In this document: in pieces, positions 8,203-16,148 of the stretch | Numbering within the stretch: position 1 is the stretch's first letter | Layout: every line of letters starts with the position of its first letter | Origin: Bacteroidota bacterium | GTDB taxonomy: Bacteria > Bacteroidota > Bacteroidia > Chitinophagales > Chitinophagaceae | Direction of reading: 5' to 3' | NCBI GenBank assembly: GCA_018266575.1 | Contig: JAFEAE010000005.1 | Coordinates: 1-53,873 of the forward strand | Length of the DNA stretch: 53,873 nt | Program-made: the position numbers and the translations under genes | Notes under the pieces: generated by a model | Databases searched by the model: none | What the model saw: only the letters and a program-made list of their open reading frames with translations | Told to the model about the DNA's origin: nothing

Positions 8203-8794
8203 AGAAGAGATCAGCCGCGATCATAATCTGCTTTCCAAAGATGGAATTGTAAATTATTATGGAAAGATATTTTCACCGCAACAGGCAAATCATTACCTGG
8301 AATATTTGCTGAATAATATTGCATGGAAAAATGATCAAGCCGTGATTTTCGGCAAGCATATTGTTACAAAAAGAAAAGTAGCGTGGTATGGCGACCGTGA
8401 TTTTTCATACACGTATTCCAACACTACAAAAAATGCATTGGCATGGACAAAAGAATTGCTGGAGCTTAAAAGAATCACTGAAGAAAAGTGTAACGGGCAA
8501 TTCAATTCGTGTTTATTGAATTTATATAATAATGGAGAAGAAGGGATGTCGTGGCATAGCGATGCAGAAAAAGAACTAAAAAAAGAAGGCGCAATCGCAT
8601 CATTGAGTTTTGGTGCAGAAAGAAAATTTTTATTCCGCCACAAACAAAGCGGTGAAACAGTTTCTATAATTTTAGAACATGGAAGTCTATTAATAATGAA
8701 AGGGACAACACAAACACATTGGCTGCATCGCTTACCAACAGCAAAAAATATTTTAAAGCCAAGAGTGAACCTAACTTTCAGGACCATGATCTGA
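8189..8794 (+). CDS. alkB: AlkB-like Fe(II)/2-oxoglutarate-dependent DNA repair dioxygenase
   Basis: A 201-aa protein of ALKBH2/3-like size that oxidatively removes methyl groups from 1-methyladenine and 3-methylcytosine. The iron ligands are His123 and Asp125 in WHSDAEKEL and His180 in HWLHRLP. Arg192 and Arg198 in RVNLTFR match the 2-oxoglutarate-binding arginines of E. coli AlkB. NLYNNGEEGMSWHSD is the usual lead-in. It overlaps the preceding zinc-domain gene by 14 nt and completes an Ada/AlkB alkylation-response operon. Confidence 0.92.
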   Translation: MKLFEEEISRDHNLLSKDGIVNYYGKIFSPQQANHYLEYLLNNIAWKNDQAVIFGKHIVTKRKVAWYGDRDFSYTYSNTTKNALAWTKELLELKRITEEKCNGQFNSCLLNLYNNGEEGMSWHSDAEKELKKEGAIASLSFGAERKFLFRHKQSGETVSIILEHGSLLIMKGTTQTHWLHRLPTAKNILKPRVNLTFRTMI

Positions 8795-8833
8795 TTCATC
8801 AAAAAATCAAGCTAACAGCAATCCATAACCGAT

Positions 8834-9229
8834 ATGAACGGAGAAAAAAATTTAGCAATTCTTCTCAAAACAATGAAACCTCAGCTTAATGATGGAGAGT
8901 ATGTGTTTTGTACGATCAAAGATGATAGAAAGATTCCTTATGATTCGATAATATGTTCATTTAAAGAACAGGAAGGGATTACACTTGTTTTGAAAAAAGA
9001 AGATGCAAATGCCGCAAAACTGAAATATCAATTTATTGCTGCATGGATAACACTCACTGTGCATTCATCATTGGAAGCTGTGGGTTTAACAGCCGCAGTC
9101 GCCACGGCATTAGCCAAAGAAAATATTAGTTGCAATGTTGTAGCAGCATTTTATCACGATCATATTTTTGTTGCAAAAGAAGATGCAGCACGTGCTATAA
9201 AAATCCTTGCGAACTTTTCACAGACTTAG
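8834..9229 (+). CDS. ACT-domain protein
   Basis: A 131-aa cytosolic protein of the small ACT-domain family often annotated as ACT domain-containing or DUF2241-like. An N-terminal segment with LNDGEYVFCTI precedes the ACT fold. WITLTVHSSLEAVGLTAAV, NISCNVVAAFYHDHIFV and the final alternating strand and helix match that fold. ACT domains bind small ligands, often amino acids; none can be assigned. It lies 39 bp after alkB and 6 bp before the esterase gene, so it may be transcribed with them, but no functional link is visible. Confidence 0.78.
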   Translation: MNGEKNLAILLKTMKPQLNDGEYVFCTIKDDRKIPYDSIICSFKEQEGITLVLKKEDANAAKLKYQFIAAWITLTVHSSLEAVGLTAAVATALAKENISCNVVAAFYHDHIFVAKEDAARAIKILANFSQT

Positions 9230-9235
9230 GATGTT

Positions 9236-10195
9236 ATGTTGTTTAAAATTTTTGCTATGCTTAGAAAGATCTCTTGTTTTTTGCTACTTCTTTCCGGTTT
9301 TCATTTTCTTTTTGCGCAAGATGACTCGCTGCTTCTCTATAATGGCAATGTTCCCGGCGCCATTACAAATAATATCCAGGAAAAAATAAAAAAAGATAAA
9401 CAGGGAAATATTCTTTCCGTAACTGATGTAAAAAATCCCATACTGTATATTTTTCTCCCTAAAAACCCCAACGGCACCGGAGTTATTATTTGTCCGGGCG
9501 GAAGTTATATTTCATTAAGCATGCAATTTGAAGGATCGATGATTGCAAAATGGTTTGCTGCAAAGGGCATCACTGCATTTGTGTTGAAAAGCAGGCTTCC
9601 CAATGAAGAACTGATGACGAACAAAGCGATCCGCCCTTTGCAGGATGCACAACAGGCAATCCGGTTGATACGAAAAAATGCAAATAAATGGCAGCTTGAT
9701 CCAAACAAGATCGGCATTATTGGTTTTTCCGCCGGTGGCCATCTCGCCGCAACAGTTGGTACGCATTTTAATTTTCCCGTCGGGGAAATTGTTGATAGTT
9801 CTGTAAGCCTTCGCCCGGATTTTATGATATTGGTGTATCCGGGAATGTATCCCAATTCGAACTATTTCAGGTTGCCGCAAATGAGCAATTTGTTTGACAA
9901 AATCCTCGGAGGCGATCATCCTTCCGATTCGTTAAAACATTTTTTCAGCAATCATTTGTACATAACACATCAAACACCTCCTACATTATTGATACTTGCT
10001 GCAGATGATTATTTATTGCGGCCTGATGGCAGTATTGATTTTTTTCTTGCTTTGCAGAAAAATGGCGTGCCTGCAGAACTTCATATTTATGAAAGAGGCG
10101 GTCATGGTTTTGCATTAAAAAAACTAAGCCATAAACACATCGACCAGTGGGATAATGAAATGGAAGGTTGGCTTAAAGACAGAAAACTGCTATAA
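9236..10195 (+). CDS. Secreted alpha/beta hydrolase (BD-FAE / acetyl-xylan-esterase-like)
   Basis: A 319-aa protein with an N-terminal signal peptide ending near LLSGFHFLFAQ. The PGGSYISLS segment supplies the oxyanion region. The nucleophile is Ser165 in GFSAGGHL, with Asp in AADDYLLRPDGS and His in ERGGHGF completing the triad. Proteins of this type deacetylate or deferuloylate plant polysaccharides, though some act on other esters. A later start at 9257 (MLRKISC) would also give a full signal peptide. It is the only other obvious carbohydrate-active gene besides GH51 at 42.6 kb, and the two are not linked. Confidence 0.85.
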   Translation: MLFKIFAMLRKISCFLLLLSGFHFLFAQDDSLLLYNGNVPGAITNNIQEKIKKDKQGNILSVTDVKNPILYIFLPKNPNGTGVIICPGGSYISLSMQFEGSMIAKWFAAKGITAFVLKSRLPNEELMTNKAIRPLQDAQQAIRLIRKNANKWQLDPNKIGIIGFSAGGHLAATVGTHFNFPVGEIVDSSVSLRPDFMILVYPGMYPNSNYFRLPQMSNLFDKILGGDHPSDSLKHFFSNHLYITHQTPPTLLILAADDYLLRPDGSIDFFLALQKNGVPAELHIYERGGHGFALKKLSHKHIDQWDNEMEGWLKDRKLL

Positions 10196-10270
10196 AAATA
10201 ACATTTTCCGTTCCTGTTATATTTTTTGCATCTGTATATTCGTTATGAAATTACGATGACTATTTTCAAC

Positions 10271-11701
10271 ATGAAATATCTCTTAACCGGCCTGATGTTT
10301 GTTTCTTTTTTTACACTTTCTTGTTCTACCACAAAAAGAGCATCCACAACAAACACAACTACCGTTCCTGCTACACATGTTTATGTGGCCGACACTTTAC
10401 CTGCTTTGCCTCTAAGTGAGATCAATATCCGCCTGAAAGCAGATGGTAAAACTATCCTTGCCAAAGCAGATTCATTGGTGCCCAAACAATTCACTTCGGA
10501 TGTGTGGCCCAATTATTCGCAACCTACATGTGATTTCCGGTATAAATACCGGTTTCTTCGTTCAGGCTTATCCGTTAGTTGTATTAATAATAAGATCGGG
10601 GTAAAATTTACCGGCAATTACCAGATATCAGGAAGCCGCTGCCTTTGCACCATGAACAAGCCAGTTTCACCATGGATATCCGGAAGCTGCGGTTTTGGCA
10701 GCGAACCGATGCGGCGTGTAAACATCAGCGTTAGTTCGCAGTTATCTTTCTCACCCGATTACCACATTCACACGTTAACAAAAGCTGAAAAATTAGACGC
10801 AACAGACAAATGTTATGTTTCTGTCTTTTCCTCTGATGTTACGCAACAGGTACTCGACAGTATCCGTGCTTCATTGGTGAGTTTTTGTACTACGCTTGAT
10901 GAAACGATCGGAGGAATGAATTTTAAAACCACCGCACAGCCTGCCATCGAAAAAAGTTATGGCAAAACGGCAATCGGCAAATACGGTTATCTTTCAATCA
11001 ACCCAACAATTATCCGTATAGGGCAATTGAATTATATAAAAGACACGTTCAGCATTTGTGTCGGCACAATATGCAGACCCGAACTGACATCGGACAGCAA
11101 CGCTAAAACAAATTCATTTTCTTTTCCGCCGCTGCAGGCAACAGATAACAAAGACGGCATCTCGTTATACCTAAATGCTGTTTATGATTACGCATTCATC
11201 AGCAAATTATTAAATGATACGCTTCGTAATAAGGTCTTTGATTATAAAGGAAGAACGATCGTGATTAAAGAAGTAGATGTAAGGAATGCAGGTAACCACC
11301 AGGTAGAATTCAGGATCGATTTTGCAGGAAGCAATAAAGGAAGGATTTATTTGCGAGGAACCCCTGTTCTTGACACTGCAAAACAATCAATAACTATTCC
11401 CGATATTTCTTATTCCCTGGAAAGTGGCGACCTGATATTAAAAATTGCAAAAAGTCTATTTAAAAATAAGATCCGCAAAACGCTCGAAGGCAAATCATAT
11501 CTTGACATTGCTGCACTCATAAAAAGCAATACTCCATTCATCGATTCAAGCCTTAATAAACAATATATTGTCGGGATCACATCTGCGGGACAGGTAAACC
11601 AGGTAAAACTGATCGGTTTGCTCGCAAAAAAAGATGTGTTGCAAGCGCAACTTTATGTTAATGCCACGTTATCTATGATTAGCGTTCCCGGGAAGAAATA
11701 A
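10271..11701 (+). CDS. DUF4403 family lipoprotein
   Basis: A 476-aa protein. The signal ends in a lipobox (FFTLSC) followed by a Ser/Thr-rich stretch, so it should be a lipid-anchored envelope protein. The body matches the DUF4403 family: an early LPLSEINIRL strand, a Cys-rich patch with SGSRCLCT, and a late LDIAALIKSN region. The repeated beta-rich halves resemble lipid-binding tubular folds, but the function is unknown. The start at MKYLLTG (10271) is preferred over upstream Met codons at 10226 and 10256 because it gives a normal signal peptide. It is followed by 143 bp without a gene before the sigma factor. Confidence 0.78.
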   Translation: MKYLLTGLMFVSFFTLSCSTTKRASTTNTTTVPATHVYVADTLPALPLSEINIRLKADGKTILAKADSLVPKQFTSDVWPNYSQPTCDFRYKYRFLRSGLSVSCINNKIGVKFTGNYQISGSRCLCTMNKPVSPWISGSCGFGSEPMRRVNISVSSQLSFSPDYHIHTLTKAEKLDATDKCYVSVFSSDVTQQVLDSIRASLVSFCTTLDETIGGMNFKTTAQPAIEKSYGKTAIGKYGYLSINPTIIRIGQLNYIKDTFSICVGTICRPELTSDSNAKTNSFSFPPLQATDNKDGISLYLNAVYDYAFISKLLNDTLRNKVFDYKGRTIVIKEVDVRNAGNHQVEFRIDFAGSNKGRIYLRGTPVLDTAKQSITIPDISYSLESGDLILKIAKSLFKNKIRKTLEGKSYLDIAALIKSNTPFIDSSLNKQYIVGITSAGQVNQVKLIGLLAKKDVLQAQLYVNATLSMISVPGKK

Positions 11702-11844
11702 TTATTCTGTTTATTCTCAATTATTTATTAAAAATTAGTTTTTTCCAAAGCAACCTTTAACAATTCATTGACGTAATTTTTTTATCTGTGAGGTAGTTTG
11801 CGCTCGTTATCTGCACGGAACGGTAAAATCTGGGCCTAAAACAT

Positions 11845-12438
11845 TTGATTACTGGCAATAATAAAATAAGCGCAATTATAGCAGGCTGCCGCAATAATGA
11901 ACGTGGTAGCCAAAAAGAGTTGTACGAACTGCTTAAGGGGTATGCCATGAAAATATGTTATCGTTACCAAAACCACGCTGAGGAATCCGAAGAAATAATG
12001 AATGAAGGATTTGTGAAACTATTTAAAAATATTTCCCAGTTTGATGAAGCTCGTCATGCCGATGTAGAAATTGCATTGAAAGGCTGGTTTAAACGCATAC
12101 TTATTAATACATGCATTGACCATTACCGCAAAAATGCTTCGCAGGTAAATGGGCACGTGATTTCAGAAGAAACAGAAAAAATTGCAGACCATTCCGAAAA
12201 TGGTTTGGATGTCTTATCATATAAAGAAATTCTTGGTGCGATCCGATTATTGTCTCCGGCATATCGCACGGTATTCAATTTATTTGTGATTGAAGGAATG
12301 AGCCATGAGGAAATTTCGGGGAAGCTGGGAATATCGATCGGTTCATCAAAATCCAACTTATCAAAAGCCAGGGAAAACCTTAGAAAAATCCTGTTAAAAA
12401 AAACTGACCAAAAAATATATGCCGAGCCTGTCCGATAA
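11845..12438 (+). CDS. ECF-type RNA polymerase sigma factor
   Basis: A 197-aa sigma-70-family protein. Region 2 covers about residues 25-95 (QKELYELLKGYAMKICYRY through LKGWFKRILINTCIDHYRK). Region 4 covers about 125-185, with the helix-turn-helix MSHEEISGKLGISIGSSKS. The start is a TTG at 11845: a stop codon lies in frame at 11824, and no ATG precedes the conserved region 2. Its end overlaps the next gene by 20 nt, so the two are translationally coupled. The partner carries an N-terminal cytosolic segment and a membrane helix, as an anti-sigma factor would. The controlled genes are not evident here. Confidence 0.9.
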   Translation: MITGNNKISAIIAGCRNNERGSQKELYELLKGYAMKICYRYQNHAEESEEIMNEGFVKLFKNISQFDEARHADVEIALKGWFKRILINTCIDHYRKNASQVNGHVISEETEKIADHSENGLDVLSYKEILGAIRLLSPAYRTVFNLFVIEGMSHEEISGKLGISIGSSKSNLSKARENLRKILLKKTDQKIYAEPVR

Positions 12439-13975
12439 AGAACTGGACCGGTTGAGCCGGGAAGCTGCCGAAAATTATGAAGTGGAACAACACTTCGGCG
12501 CCTGGAACAGACTGGAAGAGTTACTGAACAAAGAATTAGGGAAACCCTCAACCCCTATACCGAAGGTTACAAAGCCAGGGACAACATTCTTTTATGTCCC
12601 CGCGGCAATTCTGTTGGTAGGACTGGCAACATATTTAATAACAAAATCAGTAAAACATAATTCAAACTCTACTCTAAAAAATCAATCGGCAATATCCTCA
12701 AACAGCAATGTTGATCGTGCTTCTGTTGAGCAAAAAAATGCGGAGAAAAAAACAGCAGCAAAAATTGATGCAGTACCAAAGCAAAAGCCTGCTGATGCAA
12801 ACGATGTAAAAAACAGAAACGATCTGAATAATACTCAAAATGATGTTACCGCAGATAATAGTGTTATCGAGAAAAACAGGAATACTATAGTTGATAGTAA
12901 AGCTGCTGCAAATTCTTTTTCTAAACAGATCAAAAAAAATGTTGAGAAAGAAAACAGTGATAATGATGAGAATGAAAATGCAATAATATCCGCAGAAAAA
13001 AAAGTTGTTAAAAACAAAAATTCATCTTCAAAGAATCTCGGCTCATCTTATAAAACAAATGGCAAAAATTCCGGTAAGAAAGATCTTTCAATTGCTACTA
13101 ATCAAAAAGAAAATAGTGCCGGGAATACCACTGAAACTACAAAAAAACAAAATGCATCCTGGCAAAAAAATACTTCTCCGGTTAATTCAGATGAATTAAA
13201 TACGGTTACAGTTTCCGGGTTACATCCAATCGCCCATAATAAAATAACTATTAATGATGCTTCTTTGAAAAATGCAAAAAAACAATCTTTAATAGCAAAA
13301 CAGGATGTAGTCACGCCGGGAAAAAGCAAACATAGCAAATCGTTATTCACCAATCGCTCATTGGAAATCGGATTCGTATTATCGCCCGATTTTTCCAAAG
13401 TACGTTACGATTATAATAACCGTGTAGGCAGCAATTTCGGTTTTACGATCGACTACCAGATATCTCCGAAATTTTCTGTGAACAGCGGATTTATTTTCAC
13501 TACAAAAAATTATGCTGCTGAAGGCCATGATTTTCATCTTCCGCAAAATTGCGGCATCGACCAGGATGATCTTGATTTCGCATTTGCACATGTGCATATG
13601 TATGAGATACCGCTGAACCTGCGTTTCGATTTTAATAAAACCGGGAACACTTCTTTTTTCGTGAATGCAGGAGCATCGTCATACATTACATCCAAACAGG
13701 ATTTCAAATTTTATTTGCATAGCAACAATGTAAACCCTCTTGGGTTTTCGCGTTGGCAATACAATACTTACAATAACAAACAGAGCTATTTATTTTCTGC
13801 ATTGAATTTATCCTTTGGGTTCGAATCAAGATTAAGCAATGTAATTTCATTGCAGGTAGAACCTTATATGAAATTGCCATTATCAGGAGTTGGTTTCGGC
13901 AATGTAAACCTTAGCAGTTACGGAATAAACACCGCAATAAAATTTGCGCCATTGCTGAAGCGTTCACGGAAATAA
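12419..13975 (+). CDS. Single-TM protein with a long linker and C-terminal outer-membrane beta-barrel-like domain, possible anti-sigma
   Basis: A 518-aa protein overlapping the sigma gene. It has four parts. Residues 1-50 are a charged cytosolic segment (LSDKELDRLSREAAENYEVE, AWNRLEELL). Residues about 56-75 are a membrane helix. Residues about 80-310 are a Lys/Asn/Ser-rich low-complexity linker. Residues about 315-518 are an alternating beta segment resembling OMP_b-brl or PorT-type barrels, ending in SYGINTAIKFAPLL. There is no Sec signal peptide at the N-terminus. The gene order and N-terminal part suggest an anti-sigma factor. The C-terminal part suggests contact with or insertion in the outer membrane, with the linker crossing the periplasm. 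A periplasmic-only beta domain is the alternative. Confidence 0.75.
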   Translation: MPSLSDKELDRLSREAAENYEVEQHFGAWNRLEELLNKELGKPSTPIPKVTKPGTTFFYVPAAILLVGLATYLITKSVKHNSNSTLKNQSAISSNSNVDRASVEQKNAEKKTAAKIDAVPKQKPADANDVKNRNDLNNTQNDVTADNSVIEKNRNTIVDSKAAANSFSKQIKKNVEKENSDNDENENAIISAEKKVVKNKNSSSKNLGSSYKTNGKNSGKKDLSIATNQKENSAGNTTETTKKQNASWQKNTSPVNSDELNTVTVSGLHPIAHNKITINDASLKNAKKQSLIAKQDVVTPGKSKHSKSLFTNRSLEIGFVLSPDFSKVRYDYNNRVGSNFGFTIDYQISPKFSVNSGFIFTTKNYAAEGHDFHLPQNCGIDQDDLDFAFAHVHMYEIPLNLRFDFNKTGNTSFFVNAGASSYITSKQDFKFYLHSNNVNPLGFSRWQYNTYNNKQSYLFSALNLSFGFESRLSNVISLQVEPYMKLPLSGVGFGNVNLSSYGINTAIKFAPLLKRSRK

Positions 13976-13983
13976 GATTTCTA

Positions 13984-14034
13984 GCAACGACACTACAAGT
14001 GGATCTAATAAAAACGTAGCGTCGTCGCACTTTT
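13984..14034. terminator. Probable bidirectional terminator between convergent genes
   Basis: The arms 13984-13996 and 14016-14028 pair at 11 of 13 positions around a 19-nt loop. A T-rich stretch follows on the plus strand. The hairpin lies exactly between the ends of two convergent genes (13975 and 14041). Confidence 0.5.
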
Positions 14035-14040
14035 ATAAGG

Positions 14041-14424
14041 TCACTTTGTATCAAACCAAACTTTGGTTTTATTATTCCAATCGCCATTGTAGTTGATCAA
14101 TAATTCTTCGCCTTTTTTTATGTAGTGTACTGTTTTAATGCTGATCAATCCTTCATCAAAATCCATCATGTATTCGCAATTGGAATGGTAGGAATGATTG
14201 TACAGCGAAACATATCCCAATGCCATACAGCATTGCTTCTTATCATGCCCCCATTCAAAAATATAATCATGCAACAATGTTTTATCGAGCAACATACGGT
14301 TATCTATATCCATAATTATCACCGGAGAAATTTCAACAATCGTTCCTTCGTCGATATCTTCCGAGGTGAATATCCCTCTACCTCTATCTGATGTATGTGC
14401 AAAAAATAAAAATGGTAATATCAT
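14041..14424 (-). CDS. Stand-alone SET-domain protein (putative lysine methyltransferase)
   Basis: A 127-aa protein that is almost only a SET domain. SDRGRGIFTSEDIDEGTIVE is the N-terminal S-adenosylmethionine-binding segment. YNHSYHSNCEY is the NHS/pseudoknot motif, and GEELLINYNG is the C-terminal catalytic part with its tyrosine. No pre-SET or post-SET zinc module is present. Such small SET proteins occur in scattered bacteria and methylate protein lysines in known cases; the target here is unknown. It is convergent with the sigma-linked gene and has no functional neighbours. Confidence 0.85.
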   Translation of the reverse strand: MILPFLFFAHTSDRGRGIFTSEDIDEGTIVEISPVIIMDIDNRMLLDKTLLHDYIFEWGHDKKQCCMALGYVSLYNHSYHSNCEYMMDFDEGLISIKTVHYIKKGEELLINYNGDWNNKTKVWFDTK

Positions 14425-14544
14425 CTACTGATAATTAAAAAACCCCTGCACAATATTATGCAGACTAAATATTTTATTTTCATCCGGTTATAAAATTACA
14501 CTTGCATCTTACTGCTCCAAACGAAATTTTTATTTGTGCAAGCA

Positions 14545-14577
14545 TTTGCATTTTAATGTATGAATGCCTTACATTTG
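14545..14577 (+). promoter_or_regulatory. Bacteroidota-type promoter of the OmpA-family gene
   Basis: The -33 element TTTG lies at 14545-14548. The -7 element TACATTTG (TAnnTTTG) lies at 14570-14577, 21 nt later, and is followed by CAC. This matches the Bacteroidota housekeeping promoter. Transcription would start near 14582 and leave a 5' leader of about 120 nt before the ATG at 14703. Confidence 0.7.
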
Positions 14578-14702
14578 CACCCAGTTTTTCATACCTCCCA
14601 AATATAGTTAGTCATTTCTCCCTTTAGTTAATCATCTTCCTTTCATTAGCTATGCTGAAAACAGCATGACCGCTTTTACCATTTTTTAATCAAAGAACAA
14701 CC

Positions 14703-16016
14703 ATGAAAAGTAAATTCCTATGCATTTTCGTTTTATCCTGTGTTATAGCAAGTATTGCCGCTGCGCAGGATTTTGCTTCCCCAAAGAAAGGAAGCCTTAT
14801 TGGGTTCAGTGCAAACCTTACCGATTTTAATCAACCGGTTTCATTGAAGAAAGAATCTTTCTCCAGGCTTGATCCTGGTTTTTCCATCATGTTCTGGAAA
14901 GGGATAACCACGCATCTTGATTTTTCGATCAGGTATAATGGCGTGTTCACAGATTACACCAAAAACAAATACCCAAAATCCGGTGGCGGTTATGGAAATG
15001 AATTTGAAGCATCGTTGCATGCACGCCTGCTAACTGACAATCACTTGTTCAATCCATTTCTTTCTGCAGGTATAGGCATCGGCGGCTATCAGACAGTGTG
15101 GGGGCCCTATGCTCCGCTTGGTGGCGGTTTGCAGATCAATTTGCAGAGTGAAACCTATATTTTCCTGCAAATGAATTACCGTGCTTCATTAGACAAAGCC
15201 AAAGTGGATAATAATCTGTTTTATTCTCTTGGCATAACTGAAAACATTTCCCGGAAAAAAGCAAAACCGGAAGTAGTGAAAGAAGTGCCTCTTCCTGTTG
15301 TTGAAAAGAAAGACCGTGATGGCGATGGTGTTGCAGACGATTTGGATGCTTGCCCTGATGTTGCTGGTTTAGCTCAGTTCAACGGTTGCCCGGATACCGA
15401 TGGCGATGGTATCCCTGATAAAGATGACAAATGCCCGAATGTAAAAGGGCTTGCGAAATATAATGGCTGCCCGATACCTGATACAGACGGTGATGGTGTT
15501 AATGACGAAGAAGATAAATGCCCCTCAGTTGCAGGTGTTGCAAAATATCACGGTTGCCCGATACCTGATACAGACGGTGATGGTGTTAATGACGAAGAAG
15601 ACAGGTGCCCGAATATTCCCGGTGTAAAAGAAAACCAGGGTTGCCCGCTCGTAAAAGATGAAGTAGCGAAAAAAGTACAATTCGCAGCAAAAAATATATT
15701 CTTCGCAACAGGAAGTTACAAGCTGCTTCCGAAATCATATAAGTCATTGAATGAAGTCGCAAAGATTTTGAAAGAAGACAATAACCTGAGGTTGGATATC
15801 GAGGGAAATACGGATAACACAGGCAAATCTGACAAGAACCAGTTGCTGAGTGAAAACCGTGCAAAAGCCGTGATGGAGTATTTGAAAACAAAAGGGGGAA
15901 TTGACGAAAGCAGGTTATCTGCCGTAGGATTTGGTGATACAAAACCGATAGCAAATAATAAAACAGCAAAAGGCCGTGCTTTGAACAGAAGGGTTGAATT
16001 GAAATTAAAATATTAA
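14703..16016 (+). CDS. OmpA-family outer-membrane protein with thrombospondin type 3 repeats
   Basis: A 437-aa protein. A Sec signal peptide ends near IASIAAAQ. Residues about 25-185 form an OmpA-like beta-barrel. Residues about 203-320 hold four calcium-binding thrombospondin type 3 repeats (DTDGDGVNDEEDKCP and similar). Residues about 325-437 are the OmpA C-terminal peptidoglycan-binding domain, with DIEGNTDNTG and LSENRAKAVMEYL. It should tether the outer membrane to the cell wall. Two adjacent repeats are nearly identical at DNA level over about 45 bp, 87 bp apart (from 15465 and 15552), which suggests recent duplication or conversion. It has its own promoter at 14545-14577 and terminator at 16037-16062, so it is probably monocistronic. 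Confidence 0.93.
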   Translation: MKSKFLCIFVLSCVIASIAAAQDFASPKKGSLIGFSANLTDFNQPVSLKKESFSRLDPGFSIMFWKGITTHLDFSIRYNGVFTDYTKNKYPKSGGGYGNEFEASLHARLLTDNHLFNPFLSAGIGIGGYQTVWGPYAPLGGGLQINLQSETYIFLQMNYRASLDKAKVDNNLFYSLGITENISRKKAKPEVVKEVPLPVVEKKDRDGDGVADDLDACPDVAGLAQFNGCPDTDGDGIPDKDDKCPNVKGLAKYNGCPIPDTDGDGVNDEEDKCPSVAGVAKYHGCPIPDTDGDGVNDEEDRCPNIPGVKENQGCPLVKDEVAKKVQFAAKNIFFATGSYKLLPKSYKSLNEVAKILKEDNNLRLDIEGNTDNTGKSDKNQLLSENRAKAVMEYLKTKGGIDESRLSAVGFGDTKPIANNKTAKGRALNRRVELKLKY

Positions 16017-16036
16017 TTTAATTTTTTGTTATCCAG

Positions 16037-16062
16037 GCCCCGGTAATGCCGGGGCTTTTTTT
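16037..16062 (+). terminator. Rho-independent terminator of the OmpA-family gene
   Basis: A perfect 7-bp stem GCCCCGG / CCGGGGC with a 5-nt loop lies at 16037-16055. It is followed by a run of seven T, 21 nt after the stop codon. Confidence 0.9.
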
Positions 16063-16114
16063 ATTGAAGACGCCTTGTTAACCTAATCTTATTATCAAAA
16101 CACACTGCAAAAAC

Positions 16115-16144
16115 TTTGCTGCTAAATTGTAAGTAGTAAATTTG
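16115..16144 (+). promoter_or_regulatory. Promoter of mgtE, possibly giving a leaderless mRNA
   Basis: TTTG lies at 16115-16118 and TAAATTTG at 16137-16144, with an 18-nt spacer. The ATG of mgtE starts at 16149, about where transcription would begin. Confidence 0.6.
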
Positions 16145-16148
16145 GTGC

